From Zopfochytrium polystomum (taxonomy: Eukaryota; Chytridiomycota; Chytridiomycetes; Chytridiales; Chytridiaceae), in NCBI GenBank assembly GCA_025765615.1, contig JAIVFJ010000053.1, forward strand, positions 1 to 64,000: a stretch of 64,000 nt of DNA, written 5' to 3'. The position numbers and the translations under genes are program-made. Positions 9,852 through 22,077 of this stretch are shown here, piece after piece; position 1 is the first letter of the stretch, and each line of letters opens with the position of its first letter. A model generated the notes under the pieces. The model did not search any database. It worked only from the letters and a program-made list of their open reading frames with translations, and was not told the DNA's origin.

Positions 9852-10335
9852 TTCCCTGCCGTCCCTCTTCTTGGCGACCTCGTGCCTCGAACTTGGATGC
9901 CTTTGCCACCTCTCCGCTGTGAACTGCTTCAGATGCTCACTGCGCCCCGACGAGCCAAGATTTCTGACATGGAAAATCGTTCTTTCACGATCGCTCTCGC
10001 ACTCAAGGTCACACGGCTCAAACTCTCAAAGCCACCTGTTGTGTTGGGAAAACAACATTCATGTACGGGCTACCAGTAGGTATCAATCTGCTGGGTCTTG
10101 GTGCTTTTGTTTCTGCCTGCTGACTTCCAAAATACAGAACGAGGCTACTTCGTATTTTTCTGATGTGCGTACGCGCATGATGGCACAAAACCCCATGAAA
10201 CAACCCCAAATAGAGAAGGATTCACAACCACTCTTGGATGAGCCTGGCAAGCACGCATTCATCATTCTTTCCCCAGCTCTCTTCTAAATACGGACTTCGC
10301 CCTGCTTCCCAGTCTCGAAAGTTGCGCCGTCTTGG
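9852..10335. other. Intergenic, no gene seen
   Basis: About 480 bases with no coding signal on either strand and no splice-consistent exon. Confidence 0.4.
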
Positions 10336-10627
10336 TATGAAACCTTCCAGCTCGGACTTTGTGGAACTTTCTGGAAGCTTCTTTGCCTTTCTTACTTGTC
10401 TTGTTGTTGTCATTGGTATCATTGGTATCATTGGTATCATTGTATTATTAATTGGTGCTTACGACAACAAACAATTAGTGTGTTGTTGGACAAGGAAGAC
10501 TCTCAAAAGGTATAAATGGGTGGATAGGGAACCTGTCCCATCCCTCAAGTGAATTATTGTTTCCAATACAATCATCACTCCTCTCAGTTCCTTGTCTGCC
10601 TTGTCCTGTCCTGCCCTGTTCCTGACA
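10336..10627 (+). mobile_element. Degraded solo LTR (copy 1 of the 298-bp family)
   Basis: The right-hand part matches the solo LTRs at 33819-34116 and 35909-36206. Shared features are a GGTATC(ATT) repeat, a TATAAA box at about 10512, a long near-identical tract around ATTATTGTTTCCAATACAAT, and an end at CCTGACA. The first 50 or so bases are diverged or lost, and there is an insertion of about 35 bases in the middle, so no target-site duplication can be defined. No primer-binding site or internal coding region follows. Confidence 0.7.
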
Positions 10628-11889
10628 TCATAATTGTTAAGACGAAAGTAGTAAAAGCAGGCCCAATAATAAAGATGGGTTAGCCACAAATACACTTTGA
10701 TAACGCCTTGGAAACTAAAGAACTGGGAATAATAATAGGGGGTCCCAATCCTTGCAGTTTTATGACAGGTACGCTTGTTTTTGCGAATAAAATCCTAGAT
10801 TTTATCACTGAGACCTTGGTGTAGTCTCACACGTCCTGCGACTAACAGCAATGATTCGCTGCAGAGTCTTTTGTTGCCCAACCCAAACATCGTAAATTGT
10901 AGGCAGAGAGATTTTCGATCAGGCTCCCGTCCTCTTGAAACGGAATGTGATACTTTGGGCACATGCTCACTTGATCGCGACAAAGTCACTGATCCCTCCA
11001 AGGCTCCATCCCTTCTTATGGAGGTTGCCTCGCATGTGGCAGCATTGTGCTTTGTGTGATGCTGCCTCTCCATGCTGGGTTTGGTGGTGATCTGGACAAT
11101 TGTGATCCCAGGAGATGTCTCAGATCGTGTGGTACTGCTTTGAAAAAAATGATAGATCACGACGGACGGTCCTCAACGAAGGGTCACTCCGCTCACCCTC
11201 GCCCTCGCGCTCGCCCTCGCCCTTGCACGACAACAGCAAGCGTGAAGCCAACTGGCTTTCCACCCTCAACCAACCTCCTGCTCAAGAGTCCTTGAGTCAG
11301 GCCGGTCCACGACGCCTTTGCTTGCTCTCACTTACGCTGCCCGCGACGCACTCCACGTACATCCATGCGATCCAGGTGTTTTTTTTTTCTTTCTTTTCCA
11401 CCGGGGATGGCGAATGATGTTTGAGTGAGGTTTTCACCGAATTAACGATTGCTTGTGGAACCGCCCAACCCGCCGCACACATGGACATTTTGGCTTTCGT
11501 CTGGCCTTCCTCCACGCTGTTTCCTTCTGGCGGCGCTCATATTCTCCGTTAATTACAGTGTAATTACAGCCCTGTCCTGTCTTGTCTTGTTTTGCCGCGG
11601 TGCCTTTCTCTGTGTCTCGCCTACCCTGCGAGAGTACAGAGAGCGAGAGACAGAGATAGAGAGAGAAGAGAGAGAGAGAGTCAGACGGAGAGAGACAGAC
11701 AGCGAGAGAGGGGGAAGATAGAGAGAGAAACAGACATCGGCGGGGCAGAAACAGAGCAACCCCCAAAACTTTTGAAGAAATCGGGCGACTCTGCCGGCGC
11801 AGACAGCCACCAACCGCTTCCTCCCATCCGCTCCGTCCCGTCCAACCCCCATCCAAACCTTCTCCTCACCTCACCTCACAGCCCCCCTG
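10628..11889. other. Intergenic with GA-rich simple sequence
   Basis: No gene is seen. A purine-rich GAGA/CAGA simple-sequence block occupies about 11636-11735, upstream of the methyltransferase start. Confidence 0.5.
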
Positions 11890-12308
11890 ATGCAGCAACA
11901 TTCCGCCGCCGCCACGCGGCCTCGACCATCGCCCCCCGTCGTCCCCAGCATCGGCCACTTTCACCTTCCCCTCGACGACCACCACAACCAACCCTGCCGC
12001 ACAACCCCCCCACACGAAACTTCTGCCAGAAGCACACCCCACACCACCACCACGTTCTCCACCTCGTCCCCCGCTCTCGGCGATCGCCGCGATCCATCGT
12101 CGTCATCCTCCGGCCCGTCGCCACCACTATCCCCGTCGACTGGCGACCAGCGCAAAGTCGGCGGCGACGACGACGACGAACCCGATGAGAACTACGACGA
12201 CGTGAGATCATGACCCCCCCAAAGTGAAGGAGGGGTCCAAACCTGCACGCTTTGTTTGAACGAAAACTGCTCACTCTCCTGACAACCGCCACCCCCACAT
12301 ACCCTCTC

Positions 12309-12341
<33 letters not shown>

Positions 12342-13811
12342 TCCCCATATGCACACTCCCCCGTACGCACACAACCCGGCAGCACTCGGCCACGTCCCTG
12401 CTTCACGCGGCGCTCACGTTCCGCCCGCCGCACGCCCTGTTCCACTCGCCGCAGTCGGCGCTGTTTGCGTCTGCGTACTCGTCACCATCGTCCTCGTCGT
12501 CGTTCGAGTCCGATCCCAAGTCTTCGGCAACGAAAGAAGCAGCTGTCCGCATCCTCGACGTCGGCTGCCGCTCGGGACTGTGGGCCATCGCCGTCGCGCG
12601 GGCGTACCCGGGCGTGCAGGTCATCGCTGTGGTGAGTGAGTGAGTGAGGGAGAGTCAGTGAGCGAGCGAAGGAGGGCGGCGCGCTAGGAGTGTGTGAGTC
12701 ACGGACTTCAGCTGTTTGCATTGGCAAACAGAGGCGACCCTCCCAAATGGGGGCATGTCCACACGAATAAGGGTCGTCAGCCCCCTCCCATAAAAGGAAA
12801 TATACAGAGTTTGTCCGCAAAAGGGCCTCCGCCACCCACGTGATTCAACCTTCTCCCTCCAAAACAAACAACCTTCACAAAACAAATAAAAATAAATAAA
12901 CAAAAATAAAACAGGACGACAACCCTTCGCTCTTTGGCTTCGACTCGCCGCCCGCCGACGGCCCACTGCCGCCAAACCTCCAGTTCATCGTCGGCCGCTT
13001 CGGTGACCCGCTGCCCTGTACGTTGCTAGTCCGTTCCGCTCTTGTTCGCATAATCTCCCTAACCCCACAACAAATCAAAAAACCGAAATCCCCCCGATGA
13101 AAAAAGTTCCCAAAGCGCACTTTGACCTCGTCCACTCCCAATGCACCCTCGCCCGCGCCCCGGACGCCACGTGGCGCGCGTCCCTCGCCGACATGGTCCG
13201 CGTCGCAAAACCCGGCGGCTACGTCGACGTCGTCGAGCTGTACCGCTACCCGCAGAACACTGGCCCGCTGGCCGTAAAGTACACTGATATTGCGCGGCAG
13301 TATTACAAGTCGATCGACGCGGATCCCGCGCTGGGTAAGTGAGGGGAGGGGGGGGCGGAAGGAGCGCCGGCACTTGGACGTGGGGCGGCCTTTGTCGAAC
13401 CGGTAGTCGTCGTTTTAACCGGAAAAATGAACACATGTCAGCTCTCAAACTCGACACGATCGTCGAAGACCTCGGCGTCGCCGACGTGCAGGAAGGCGTG
13501 TCCAACATACCCGTAAGTGTCCTCCTCATTCATTTTTCCAGCCGAATCCCACTAGCCAGCACCACCGCACATCCACCAACCAACGAACCCCACCTCCCCC
13601 CAACTCCCAGATCAGCTGGAACGGCCGGATCGGCGCGATGGCGTGGTCCCTGCACCGGCTCCTCGCGACCCGCTTCCTCGCGTCCCTGACGGAAGCCGGC
13701 GCGCTCTCGCAGGCGGGCTTGGCCGAGCTGCTGAGGGACATCAAGAAGGAGTACCACGACCGGATGGCGTTTTTCGTCGCGTATTTTGCGTGCGGGAGGG
13801 TGGTCGGGTGA
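11890..13811 (+). CDS. SAM-dependent methyltransferase (387 aa, six exons)
   Basis: Exons 11890-12201, 12383-12631, 12915-13017, 13107-13334, 13442-13512 and 13611-13811. Phases are consistent throughout and give 388 codons. The N-terminal 100 residues are low-complexity (Ser/Pro/Thr) ending in an acidic tract. The Rossmann-fold methyltransferase core begins with motif I ILDVGCRSGLWAIAVARAYP in exon 2. The acidic motif II region follows (DDNPSLFGFD), then FIVGRFGDPLPF, then the post-motif DLVHSQCTLARAPD and the motif-III-like MVRVAKPGGYVDVVEL. Typical motif I is GCGxG; here it is GCRSG. The C-terminus is helical. Related fungal proteins include secondary-metabolism and LaeA-like methyltransferases, but the substrate cannot be assigned. 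The second and third introns end in A-rich sequence with no pyrimidine tract; the first contains a (CA)n repeat. Confidence 0.88.
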
Positions 13812-14182
13812 AAATCAGAGAGACATACCGACTTTGGGGCAGGGGGACGGTGGATGGGCCACGGGACTGTTTATAGCTGGGGGAAGGAGGTCGGGGAATC
13901 AGAGCGTTTTTGGGAGCGAAATGGCTTGGAGGGCTGGGACTGCGAGGCAGTGAAAAGGCAGGCAGGCGTTGGTTATGGGTCAATAACTATGCTGACCTGT
14001 GAGCACAGCGCTGTCATATGAGGTGGAACGAAAAAAAAAAGGTGTGGAAGGTGAGGCAAGCTGGACGATATGATGAAGAGGGGCTTTTCGCTGTACCAGG
14101 GTCATTTGTCGTGACTGATCCTGGAGAACTGCGGGGGGTGGAAAATGGAGGGTTTCGCTTAGCTATTGGGAAAGTAACGAAC

Positions 14183-14220
<38 letters not shown>

Positions 14221-15261
14221 AAAAAAGACCTGCAGTCGCAAGCGCAACAGTCGTTGAGGCTTTCGCACCACCCCTACAATCGGTCCTGGTCTCGGAAAAC
14301 AAATGGCATTGCCTGTTTCTTCTCGCGCGAGTTAGTCAGGGTTGGGGGTTGAGCCATTTGATTTGCGTCTCCTACGTAGTACTAGAGACCGCTGAAGGAT
14401 CCAAGGGTTGGGTTTGCCGGATCATGGGGCAGCTGCCGCCATGGCGGGGTCATTGGATCCTGCGAGCGACTAGTGCTCGGGCTCTCCCCCCGGCGGCGCG
14501 AAAGCGTCAGTCAAGACGACACACGCTTGCTAACTTGCTACAAGAGGGGAAGCAGGCACCGCCAACGGTTCATTATTCCAGGCCGCGTGCTTTCAGGAGA
14601 GGGTGGGTCTGTGAGGACGGTCAGAGGATGCGTTTGCGTCCGAGCCCGACGACGGATGGTGGTCGCCACGTCGCCCTGGATCCAGCCGCTTGCGCAGGCT
14701 GATACTGGCGATGGGTGGGGTGTCTCATTTGTGGGCTGATGAGGAGGAGGGCGTTGAAGAAGGCGGGGGAGGAGTGATGTGAGTGATGTGATGTGGGTGC
14801 ATTAGCGCGAATGACAAAGGAAGGAGGGGGATTGATTGGTCCAGCTGGGCGTGAGCAACTTCCTTGACTTTATTTGGTATATGCAACGCTTGGAGGAGGC
14901 AAACAAGAAAAAAAAAGAAAAACAAACAAGAAAATAAAAATTTATAGGAAATCTGTTCGATGTTAGTTAGCTTTTTTCCCTTTTCCTTTTCCTTTTTTTT
15001 TTTTTCTTTGATTTTTTAGAGACACGTGACGGCGCGGACCACAAAAATGAGCACTGTTGTTGGTTGGGTTTGCCCGCTTTTGGTAAGACATAAACAACCA
15101 TCGCGGGTGGCTCTATGCATATGCAATGCGCACATAAACGGGAAAAGACAGTTTTTTCGTTTTCTTTTTTTTCTTTTTCGGTTTTGGTTTTGGTTTTTGG
15201 GTGGCGGTTTGCCGTGACTGCGACGACGACCACGACGCCGCCGACTAATAATTATACTACA
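13812..15261. other. Intergenic with poly-A runs
   Basis: About 1.45 kb with an A-run of about 28 bases at 14187-14215, several shorter A and T runs (14029, 14993) and no supported gene. Small ORFs at 14349-14739 have no family resemblance. Confidence 0.5.
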
Positions 15262-16410
15262 ATGACCACCACAATGACCACTACCACCACCACCACCACC
15301 GCCGACAACAACAACAACAACAACGGGCCGCTCTACACTTCGACGGCCTGGCTGGACTCTCGCATCCAGGCATACCCGGCATGGCCGCTAGCCGCCGCCG
15401 TCGATCCCGCCGCCCCGCCGTCGTACGACGCCATGTTCGTCTGGTGCGTCTACTTTGCCCACTCGGTCGTCGTGCCGTTTGTCATTCGTACGTGCTCTTG
15501 TTTAACAAAATGAGGGTTTCCGGGCTGGCATCTCACCCATCAATCGGGACCATTGCTACCCACGCTCTCGCACAGTGTTTGGGTGCGTTGTCTTTCGCCG
15601 TCGCTACAGGGTGAAAAGAAGGCTGCCCTTCCAAAGAGTCGACGGCGGGCTCGTGCCGCTGGCCGTCGAGTCGTGGATCACATTTACCATCGTACACCTG
15701 CTGCGTCAGTTTCACCAGTCCGCTCGTTCACCTTGAAATAACACAACCCTTTACAAAACCTGCAAAAAAAGTGAGATGGCTGCACACCACCCTGGTCCTC
15801 CTGGACGCGCTCCCGACCTTCGCGCTGCGCGAGTTTTCAAACGACGTGGGCTGGGGGTTCCTGCACACCGCAGTCCTGCTCTTTGTGTTTGCCTTCCTCC
15901 ACACGACGCCCATCCTCTCCTCCGTCGACGACGACAGGTACCGGCTCCTCCGCGCCGTCGGTCGCTTCCAGGCGCAGAACCCTGTTTTCTTCCGCGCGGC
16001 GTACTTTTGTAAGTCACTGCGCCCGCCCCCATACCCCCCCCCAAAAAAAAGACAACCAACAACAACACACACAAAGCAAACATCCTCTTGTCCTTCGCCC
16101 CGACCGTCTTCGCAACCGCGACCGGCTTGGCCGCGGACCGCGGGGATATTGCCAGCGCCGTCGCGATCCTCCGCGCGCACTACCTCGTCTGGGTCGGCGA
16201 GATCGTGATTCTCATGGCGTACTTTGTCGTCTGCGGGTTCATGCTGAGCATGCACATCGAAGACCGCGCCGAGGCCGCGCGGATTGCGGGGCTGGACGGT
16301 CCGACGGTGAGGGAGATTACGGCGTCGACGCGGTCGGTGAGTATGGACGGGTACGGCTTTTGTGGGGGCGCGCCGGCTGCGGGTCTTTTTCACTGAATCT
16401 TTCGGCGGAT

Positions 16411-16449
<39 letters not shown>

Positions 16450-17129
16450 AGATGCAAAACATGATCGTTCTGGAGAATTCGCTGGCGTTTCTATTTATCG
16501 TGATTCTTGCCGGGTACAGCTTTTGTGAGTTTTATGCTCGAGTCGTGTTGTTATTCTCTCTCTCTCTTTTTTTTTTTTTTTTTTTTCCCGCAGCGCGGGT
16601 GGACGCTCACCGTTTTTCCGATCTTCTTCTTCCCCTGGCTTGCTCCCACAACCAAGTCCGCGTCACCATCCATTCTACCCCCTTCCAGCAGTACATGTTC
16701 ACGACGGGATACTTCTTTTCCTTTCCCATCGGCATATGCGTCTCCTACGTCGTGATCCTCAAAGGGTACGGCCCGTCTGCCTCGCCGTCTTTGTTCGCGC
16801 CAACCCACATCCTTCCTCTCCACCGAAAAAAAAAAACAAACACCAAAAAAAGGCCCCACACTATGCGCAAAGACCGCGAGTCCGCCGGCACGGCCCTGAC
16901 CGCGTCTCCCACATCGCCCGGCTCCCCGCTGTCCGTCGACACGGACTTCCCGCTGACGCGGGCGACGTCGGCGCCGCGTGGGACTGGGCACTTTCCTCCG
17001 CCCGTGAACAGCATTACCAGAACCCCTACCACCTCCAGCAGTATCAGCATCAGCAGCAGCAGCAGGAGCAGCGGTGGTTTTGTTGGGGCTGGAACGACGC
17101 GGGGGTTGGGAATGGTGGGGAATGTGTAA
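15262..17129 (+). CDS. Multi-pass (seven or eight TM) membrane protein of unknown function (486 aa, six exons)
   Basis: Exons 15262-15487, 15576-15704, 15772-16008, 16077-16336, 16452-16524 and 16594-17129 give 487 codons with matching phases. The N-terminus is a poly-Thr/Asn stretch. Hydrophobic segments then occur in order: MFVWCVYFAHSVVVPFVILF; LAVESWITFTIVHLL; WLHTTLVLLDALPTFAL; FLHTAVLLFVFAFLHTTPIL; NILLSFAPTVFATATGLAA; WVGEIVILMAYFVVCGFMLS; LAFLFIVILAGYSF; and a last one at GYFFSFPIGICVSYVVILKG. The C-terminal 100 residues are a Ser/Thr-rich, probably cytosolic tail. The layout resembles the receptor-like seven-TM proteins common in zoosporic fungi, but no signature identifies the family. 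The start is the first ATG of the repeat tract; a second in-frame ATG lies four codons later. The exon 6 tail has a possible but phase-incompatible intron, so I left it unspliced. Confidence 0.75.
16411..16449 (+). repeat. Poly-A tract abutting a 3' splice site
   Basis: About 39 A residues followed directly by CAG and the next exon of the multi-pass membrane gene. It replaces the polypyrimidine tract of that intron. Confidence 0.85.
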
Positions 17130-19478
17130 AAAGGAGAGACTTTTGTGGGGGATAGTGTGTGGGGTGCTGGCGCCCCCTTCATTGATCCCCGACAGTTTTG
17201 GATAATTCGCCTCCTTGCCCTCTCCGGGTCGCTGATTTGTGTTTGCACGTCTTCATCCCAACGCACTAATTCTTCACTTGCCCTCTTTCCGACTTTGCAA
17301 AGACGGCCTGCTCTCTGTTGCCTTCGCTTGTGTAAATGAAATCGATTGTCCGTTGAGGGGGCTGACGTTTTGCGTGCTGCTGCATGAACAGCAAATTATC
17401 GTCAGCATCATTACGTCGGAGAATGGCGAAAATAGGTGTCAGCTGGCAAGGGTGAGCCACGCACAATTTCCTTTTGCGGTTGTTTTTTTTCCTGGGGAAA
17501 TAATTTGAATTCTTCCTTAATGAGAAAGTTTTTGTGACGTTTGGCTTTCAATTCCGAATCGGTCCCTCCAGAGCGTGCTTCAATGCAACGGACGGTACGA
17601 TTGATCTGTTTGCGAGGCCCATGGCGGATGCTGCCGACCTTGGGTCGGCAGCGCTCCGACGCCGACGAGAAAAGCTCCGACGCTCCGACGGGGTTCGGAC
17701 GCCGCCTTCGACCACGACAGTGCGTATGTATTATACCACATTCCTCATCATCAGATACGCTTGTCTATATAAATTGATGCACTTGTTTGTTTGAAATTCT
17801 TCTGCGCTATTAAAACAGAAACGTGTACCCATCACGAGAATGCTTTTTCACTTGCACTTCAGAAGTCTTGCAGGCACCTCGAGCGCCCTAACGCAGGCAA
17901 GGGACAGCGCCGAGCGGATGCGCGAGATGTCGTCGTCGGCGCCGTCACCGTCGTCAGCGGCATTAAGCTGCTCAACAAGCATCGCAATGTCTGCACGTCG
18001 CTGGTCCCAAACCGTTGCGGCGAGTCGTTGTTGTCCTTCTTAAGTTTTGTTTAGAGTGTCAACACGTGGCTGGACCTTATCATGAAAGTCTTTTGGAAGA
18101 GGGGGGCAACAGGGACGGGCTCGGGAAGGAAACCTTGAGAAGAATGCCACGACTCCTCCTTAATGTTACAGAAGAATGGCCACAACTCCTACCGTCCCAT
18201 GTGTGATGGTCATCATCAGCGAGTCACTGCTGTAATCGTCATAGCTGTTGTCGAGTACGCAGCTGTCTTTACGGCGGCCGGTATTTTCGCTGTCGTCGAC
18301 ACTCAAGTTCCTTTCTATATTACCGTCGTCTCATGCACCGTTATCAACGTCGCACGTCGAATGCGTTTTTGCTGTTGGACGCCTCCCGGCCGCTCTCTCT
18401 TCTCCTTTGTGTGATTCAAGTACTGGCGGCCTCCTTGCTGCTGCCGTCCTGCCAGCTGGTTCGCCTTGCTGACATGCAGGGCGGCCTTGTAAATGATCGC
18501 GGCGGGCTGCTTATTCGAGTCGCCGGCAGTGGGCGACGACGACGCTGTGCCGAGGATGCAATCGATGTGGAAGGTGGCGTCGAGGTGTGCCAAGTGGCGG
18601 AAAGCGAAGCAGACGGCCCTGCGGGCCTTCATGGTGTTAGCGTCACTGTGTGTTCGAGGTGCCGTCGCGATGCGGGGCAGGTGGTAGGGCAGGGATTGGA
18701 TAAGGCAGGCAGGGTGGAGAGAACAGGGTTGGAGGAGACGTAGCGAGAGTCCGGGTTGCAGATTCGTTTGCAGACCCTCTGTTCTCTGCAGCGTGATTAT
18801 CTGATGCTGGCATTTTGGTGGCGGTGAACGTTTCTCTTAGGAGAAACCTCAAGACTTGAGCGGGCGCGACCGGGTCATGGACAAGTCATGTGTTGATTAA
18901 CCAGTCATGACCGTCACGACCTGTCCGCGGACAATCGGCAGAATCCCCCAGGCCCCCCCACCCTGTTTGCGATGGACTGCGAAAAGATTGAAACGAGATC
19001 GCAAGATGATGGGGTATCTGTTGAAATTATTCTCGGATACTAACTTACACTTTGACACCGCTTTCGTTCCCTGTAAGGCTCATGCCAGCTTCCAATCAAC
19101 ATTTCCCGAGTTGCTCAAACGCGATCGCAATCTGAGTGGGACTCGGCTTTGTAATACTCGTTTCTAACAGGCATTCGAGACTGTTTCCTCCCCTTTGGCA
19201 CGCTTGACTGCCAAGCGATCCCTGCCATTCCTCGCAATCACGGTCACCAACTGCCATATTCCCGACGCTTTCCCTGTCTCCAAGAATGTGAGATCCGCAG
19301 CGGTCTTTAATATTGGAATGCTTCTTCAACAGTGTCGTCAGCAGCGCTTTGTCTGTCGTGAGTGAAAATGGCCACATCCCAGGTTGGAAGTTCCAAAAGT
19401 TGCGTTTTTTACCAAATTTGGAAAATTCAATACCTGTGGAGACTGAGAAAAGGAAAGAAGAACGAGCCCGCCGATCCG
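17130..19478. other. Long spacer, no intact gene
   Basis: About 2.3 kb. A copy of a dispersed repeat (GGCTTTCAATTCCGA) lies at 17543. Around 17940-18050 a short coding-like piece (AVTVVSGIKLLNKHRNVC) ends in a stop and may be gene debris. The minus strand at 18315-18632 has one open stretch of uncertain meaning. Nothing here can be called a gene. Confidence 0.45.
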
Positions 19479-19703
19479 ATGGTCCCGACGGCCGCCGCCG
19501 CCGCCGTCGCAATGACGGTTTTCGCCCTCGCCGCCGCCGCCGCCGTCGACGCCGCGACTCCCGCCGTCAGCAACATTGCCTGGGGCTTTGCCGGATGTGA
19601 GTTCAGTTGCTTCTACAACCAGGGACTGGTTGGTCGGGTTGGTGGCAAATGGTGGTGGTAGTGCGTGCGGTGATCGTGCATGTGAGAGCACCCGAAACAA
19701 ACG

Positions 19704-19758
<55 letters not shown>

Positions 19759-21473
19759 CCGCATTCCAGATGGAAGGCGCCTGGAACACCAACGGCAAGA
19801 AGCCGTCGGTCGCCGACACCTTCAGCCAGCGCAACTTCTCCGCCTCGTGGCCCAACGTCGGGCCCGACCACTACCACCACATGCCCTCGGATCTCGCCTT
19901 CCTCTCCCAGCTGGGCGCCACAGCCTACCGCTTCTCGGTGGCCTGGTCGCGGGTGCTCCCAGACTGCACGGGCACGCCCAACGAAGAAGGGATCCAGTTC
20001 TACTCGGACGTGATCGACAACGCGATCGCCAACGGGGCGCAGCCGTACCTGACGATGCACCACTGGGACACGCCGCAGGCGTGCTACGAGAAGTACGGCG
20101 GATTCATGAGCCCGCAGATCGTCGACGATTTTGTCGCGTACGCAGGGTTGCTGTTTGAGCGCTTTGGCGACAGGGTAAAGTACTGGCTGACGCAGAACGA
20201 GATGGAGAGCCACTGCACAAAGGGGTACGCTGTGCGCGACCTCGGGCCGGGGCTGGGCGGTGGCCCCGCGGCAAAGTACCAGTGCTTGTACAACGCCCAT
20301 CTGATCCACGGAAAGGTCGTGCAGCTGGCGAGGTCAAAGTATGCGAGCAAGGGGTGGAAGTTTGGCGCGCCGTCCATCATGAGCTTCTACACGCCCAAGG
20401 ATCCCAACAACCCCGACGGTAAGAGGGAACCCGGAACCAGAGGGCGTCTTTCCCAAGTCAGACACCGGGGCGTGGCTGTGCTCTTACCGTTTTCTTCAAA
20501 TAAGACGTCAAAGCGGCCGCGTTTATGCAGCAGCGCGACTACGGGCTATTCTGGGAACCGAGCATCACCGGCAACTACACGCCCCAGGTGTACGAGTTCC
20601 CAGGTGAGGCCGCCTACGTCAAACCGTTCACGGCGGACGACGCCGCCATCTTGAAGGGCACCACGGACTTTATCGCACTGAACTACTATACGGCGTACAC
20701 CGTCGACTCGAGCTACAACCTTGGCCAACCAGCGGGAACAAAGGTGAGCCCAGCCAGCCCAACCGGCGTCTCCCGCTGAGCGAAAACTATCGCTCACCCT
20801 TACGGCTCCTCCACTTACCCGGCACCCACTTCTACCCTCCAATCGCCGTCAGACTAGTGCCGCAACCTGGCAAAACGTCTACGCACCAGGCCTCCGCACC
20901 GTCGCCAACGACCTCTACAACCGCTACGCCCTCGACATCCACATCACCGAGGTCGGCTATGCTGCGCCCGGCGAAGCTGACCTCCCGACCGCCGCGGCCG
21001 TCGCGTCGGACCCAACGGGCGCGCGCCTGCAGTTCTGGACCGACCACGTGGCCGCCGTCACGCAGACGGTCACGGACGGCGTGCCCGTGCGGCTGCTGCT
21101 CGCGTGGTCGCTGATCGACAACTTTGAGTGGAACACGTTCGCCGTGCGGTTCGGCTGCGTCGCGGTGAACTACACGGACGGCGGCGCGTACCAAAGGACC
21201 TTGAAAGATTCGACGCGGTGGCTGGCGGACCAGTTTAGGGGCGCCGTGAGCCCGCTGGGACCGCTGGCGCCGCAGAAAAACGCGTCCATCACTGCACCTG
21301 GGGGTGATGCGGCGCCGTCGGCGTCGGCGACGAAAAGCACTGCGTCGCCCACCGGGACGTCGAGCAAGTCTGGCGCGTCACGACGCGCGGCTGCGGGCGT
21401 CGTCGCTGTCGCCGCGGGCGCAGGTTCAGTGGCTGCTGTTGTTGCCGCGGTGGCCTTGGCCGTGTTGTGGTGA
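19479..21473 (+). CDS. Secreted, probably GPI-anchored family 1 glycoside hydrolase (545 aa, four exons)
   Basis: Exons 19479-19596, 19759-20418, 20505-20743 and 20853-21473. A signal peptide (TVFALAAAAAVDA) is followed by the GH1 barrel: WGFAG-SAFQMEGAWN, then AFLSQLGATAYRFSVAWSRV and YLTMHHWDTPQ. The acid/base motif is LTQNEMES (Glu about 187; the family norm is T-NEP). The nucleophile motif is IHITEVGYA (Glu about 372; norm ITENG). SLIDNFEWNTFAVRFG closes the barrel. Both catalytic Glu residues are kept, though the neighbouring Pro and Asn are changed. The tail is Ser/Thr-rich with a hydrophobic end, fitting a GPI-anchor signal. The family cleaves beta-glucosides or related beta-glycosides. 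Every exon boundary is confirmed by the paralogue at 60981-63330, which splices at the same positions and phases. The first intron is largely a (CA)n repeat up to its acceptor. Confidence 0.93.
19707..19757 (+). repeat. (CA)n microsatellite forming the end of a GH1 intron
   Basis: About 25 CA units ending in CACAG at the 3' splice site of intron 1. Confidence 0.9.
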
Positions 21474-22077
21474 GGATGAGGTTTCTCGACCGCGAAAGTG
21501 GCTGCTCAGGAAGGCGGCTCAGGACAAGCTCAGCACAAGAAGAAAATACTTGGAAGTAATATGGAGGGAGCGTTCACATATATCCTTGCTCTGTTTTTTG
21601 CGATATCGCTAAATATACATAGCCTATCACTCATGAAGAATCTTTACTTTTTGGCCGCTCTCGGCGCAAACATGTTCCTTTGGTTAATGTGGCTGTGTAC
21701 GTACTTGGCTTTCAATTCCAACGCCGAACGGCGCCGGGTGGAGAGACACCCAACGGCGCCGATGTCTCTCTTAAGATCTATCCGAGCGACTGGACTGGAC
21801 AAATAATTGCAACTGCTCTTCGTTGTCTCTCTTGCCCACGCGCAGTCACGAAAATCAAGCCCAGATTGCGAAGCAGTAAAGACCTTCCGACTGCGGACAG
21901 AAGATCCAAGCAGCAGACCGGCGGTGCTTTTTCCTTTCTGTGTAGGAATTCTGGGAAGTGTATAAAAGTGGGACATCCAGAAACAACAAGCATACAACCC
22001 CACTCTTCACACAATTCAAGCCTTCTTAGTCCTCTCAAGGCCATAATCCCTCAATACTCCGGCAAAGGAAAAAAAAT
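21474..22077. other. Promoter-side spacer inside an inverted-repeat arm
   Basis: No gene. From about 21680 the sequence is homologous, with many substitutions, to 27310-27740 on the opposite strand, including GGCTTTCAATTCC, a GGAGAGACACC block and a GATGTCTCTC block. These may hold promoter elements of the duplicated gene. Confidence 0.5.

Noticed and set aside
18315..18743. Overlapping ORFs of 105 and 136 codons on opposite strands
   Set aside because: Neither has a recognisable motif, splice partner or paralogue; likely chance open frames in GC-rich DNA.
19338..20309. Minus-strand ORF of 323 codons antisense to GH1
   Set aside because: It includes a long Cys-Val run from the (CA)n tract; the plus-strand GH1 frame is confirmed by its paralogue.
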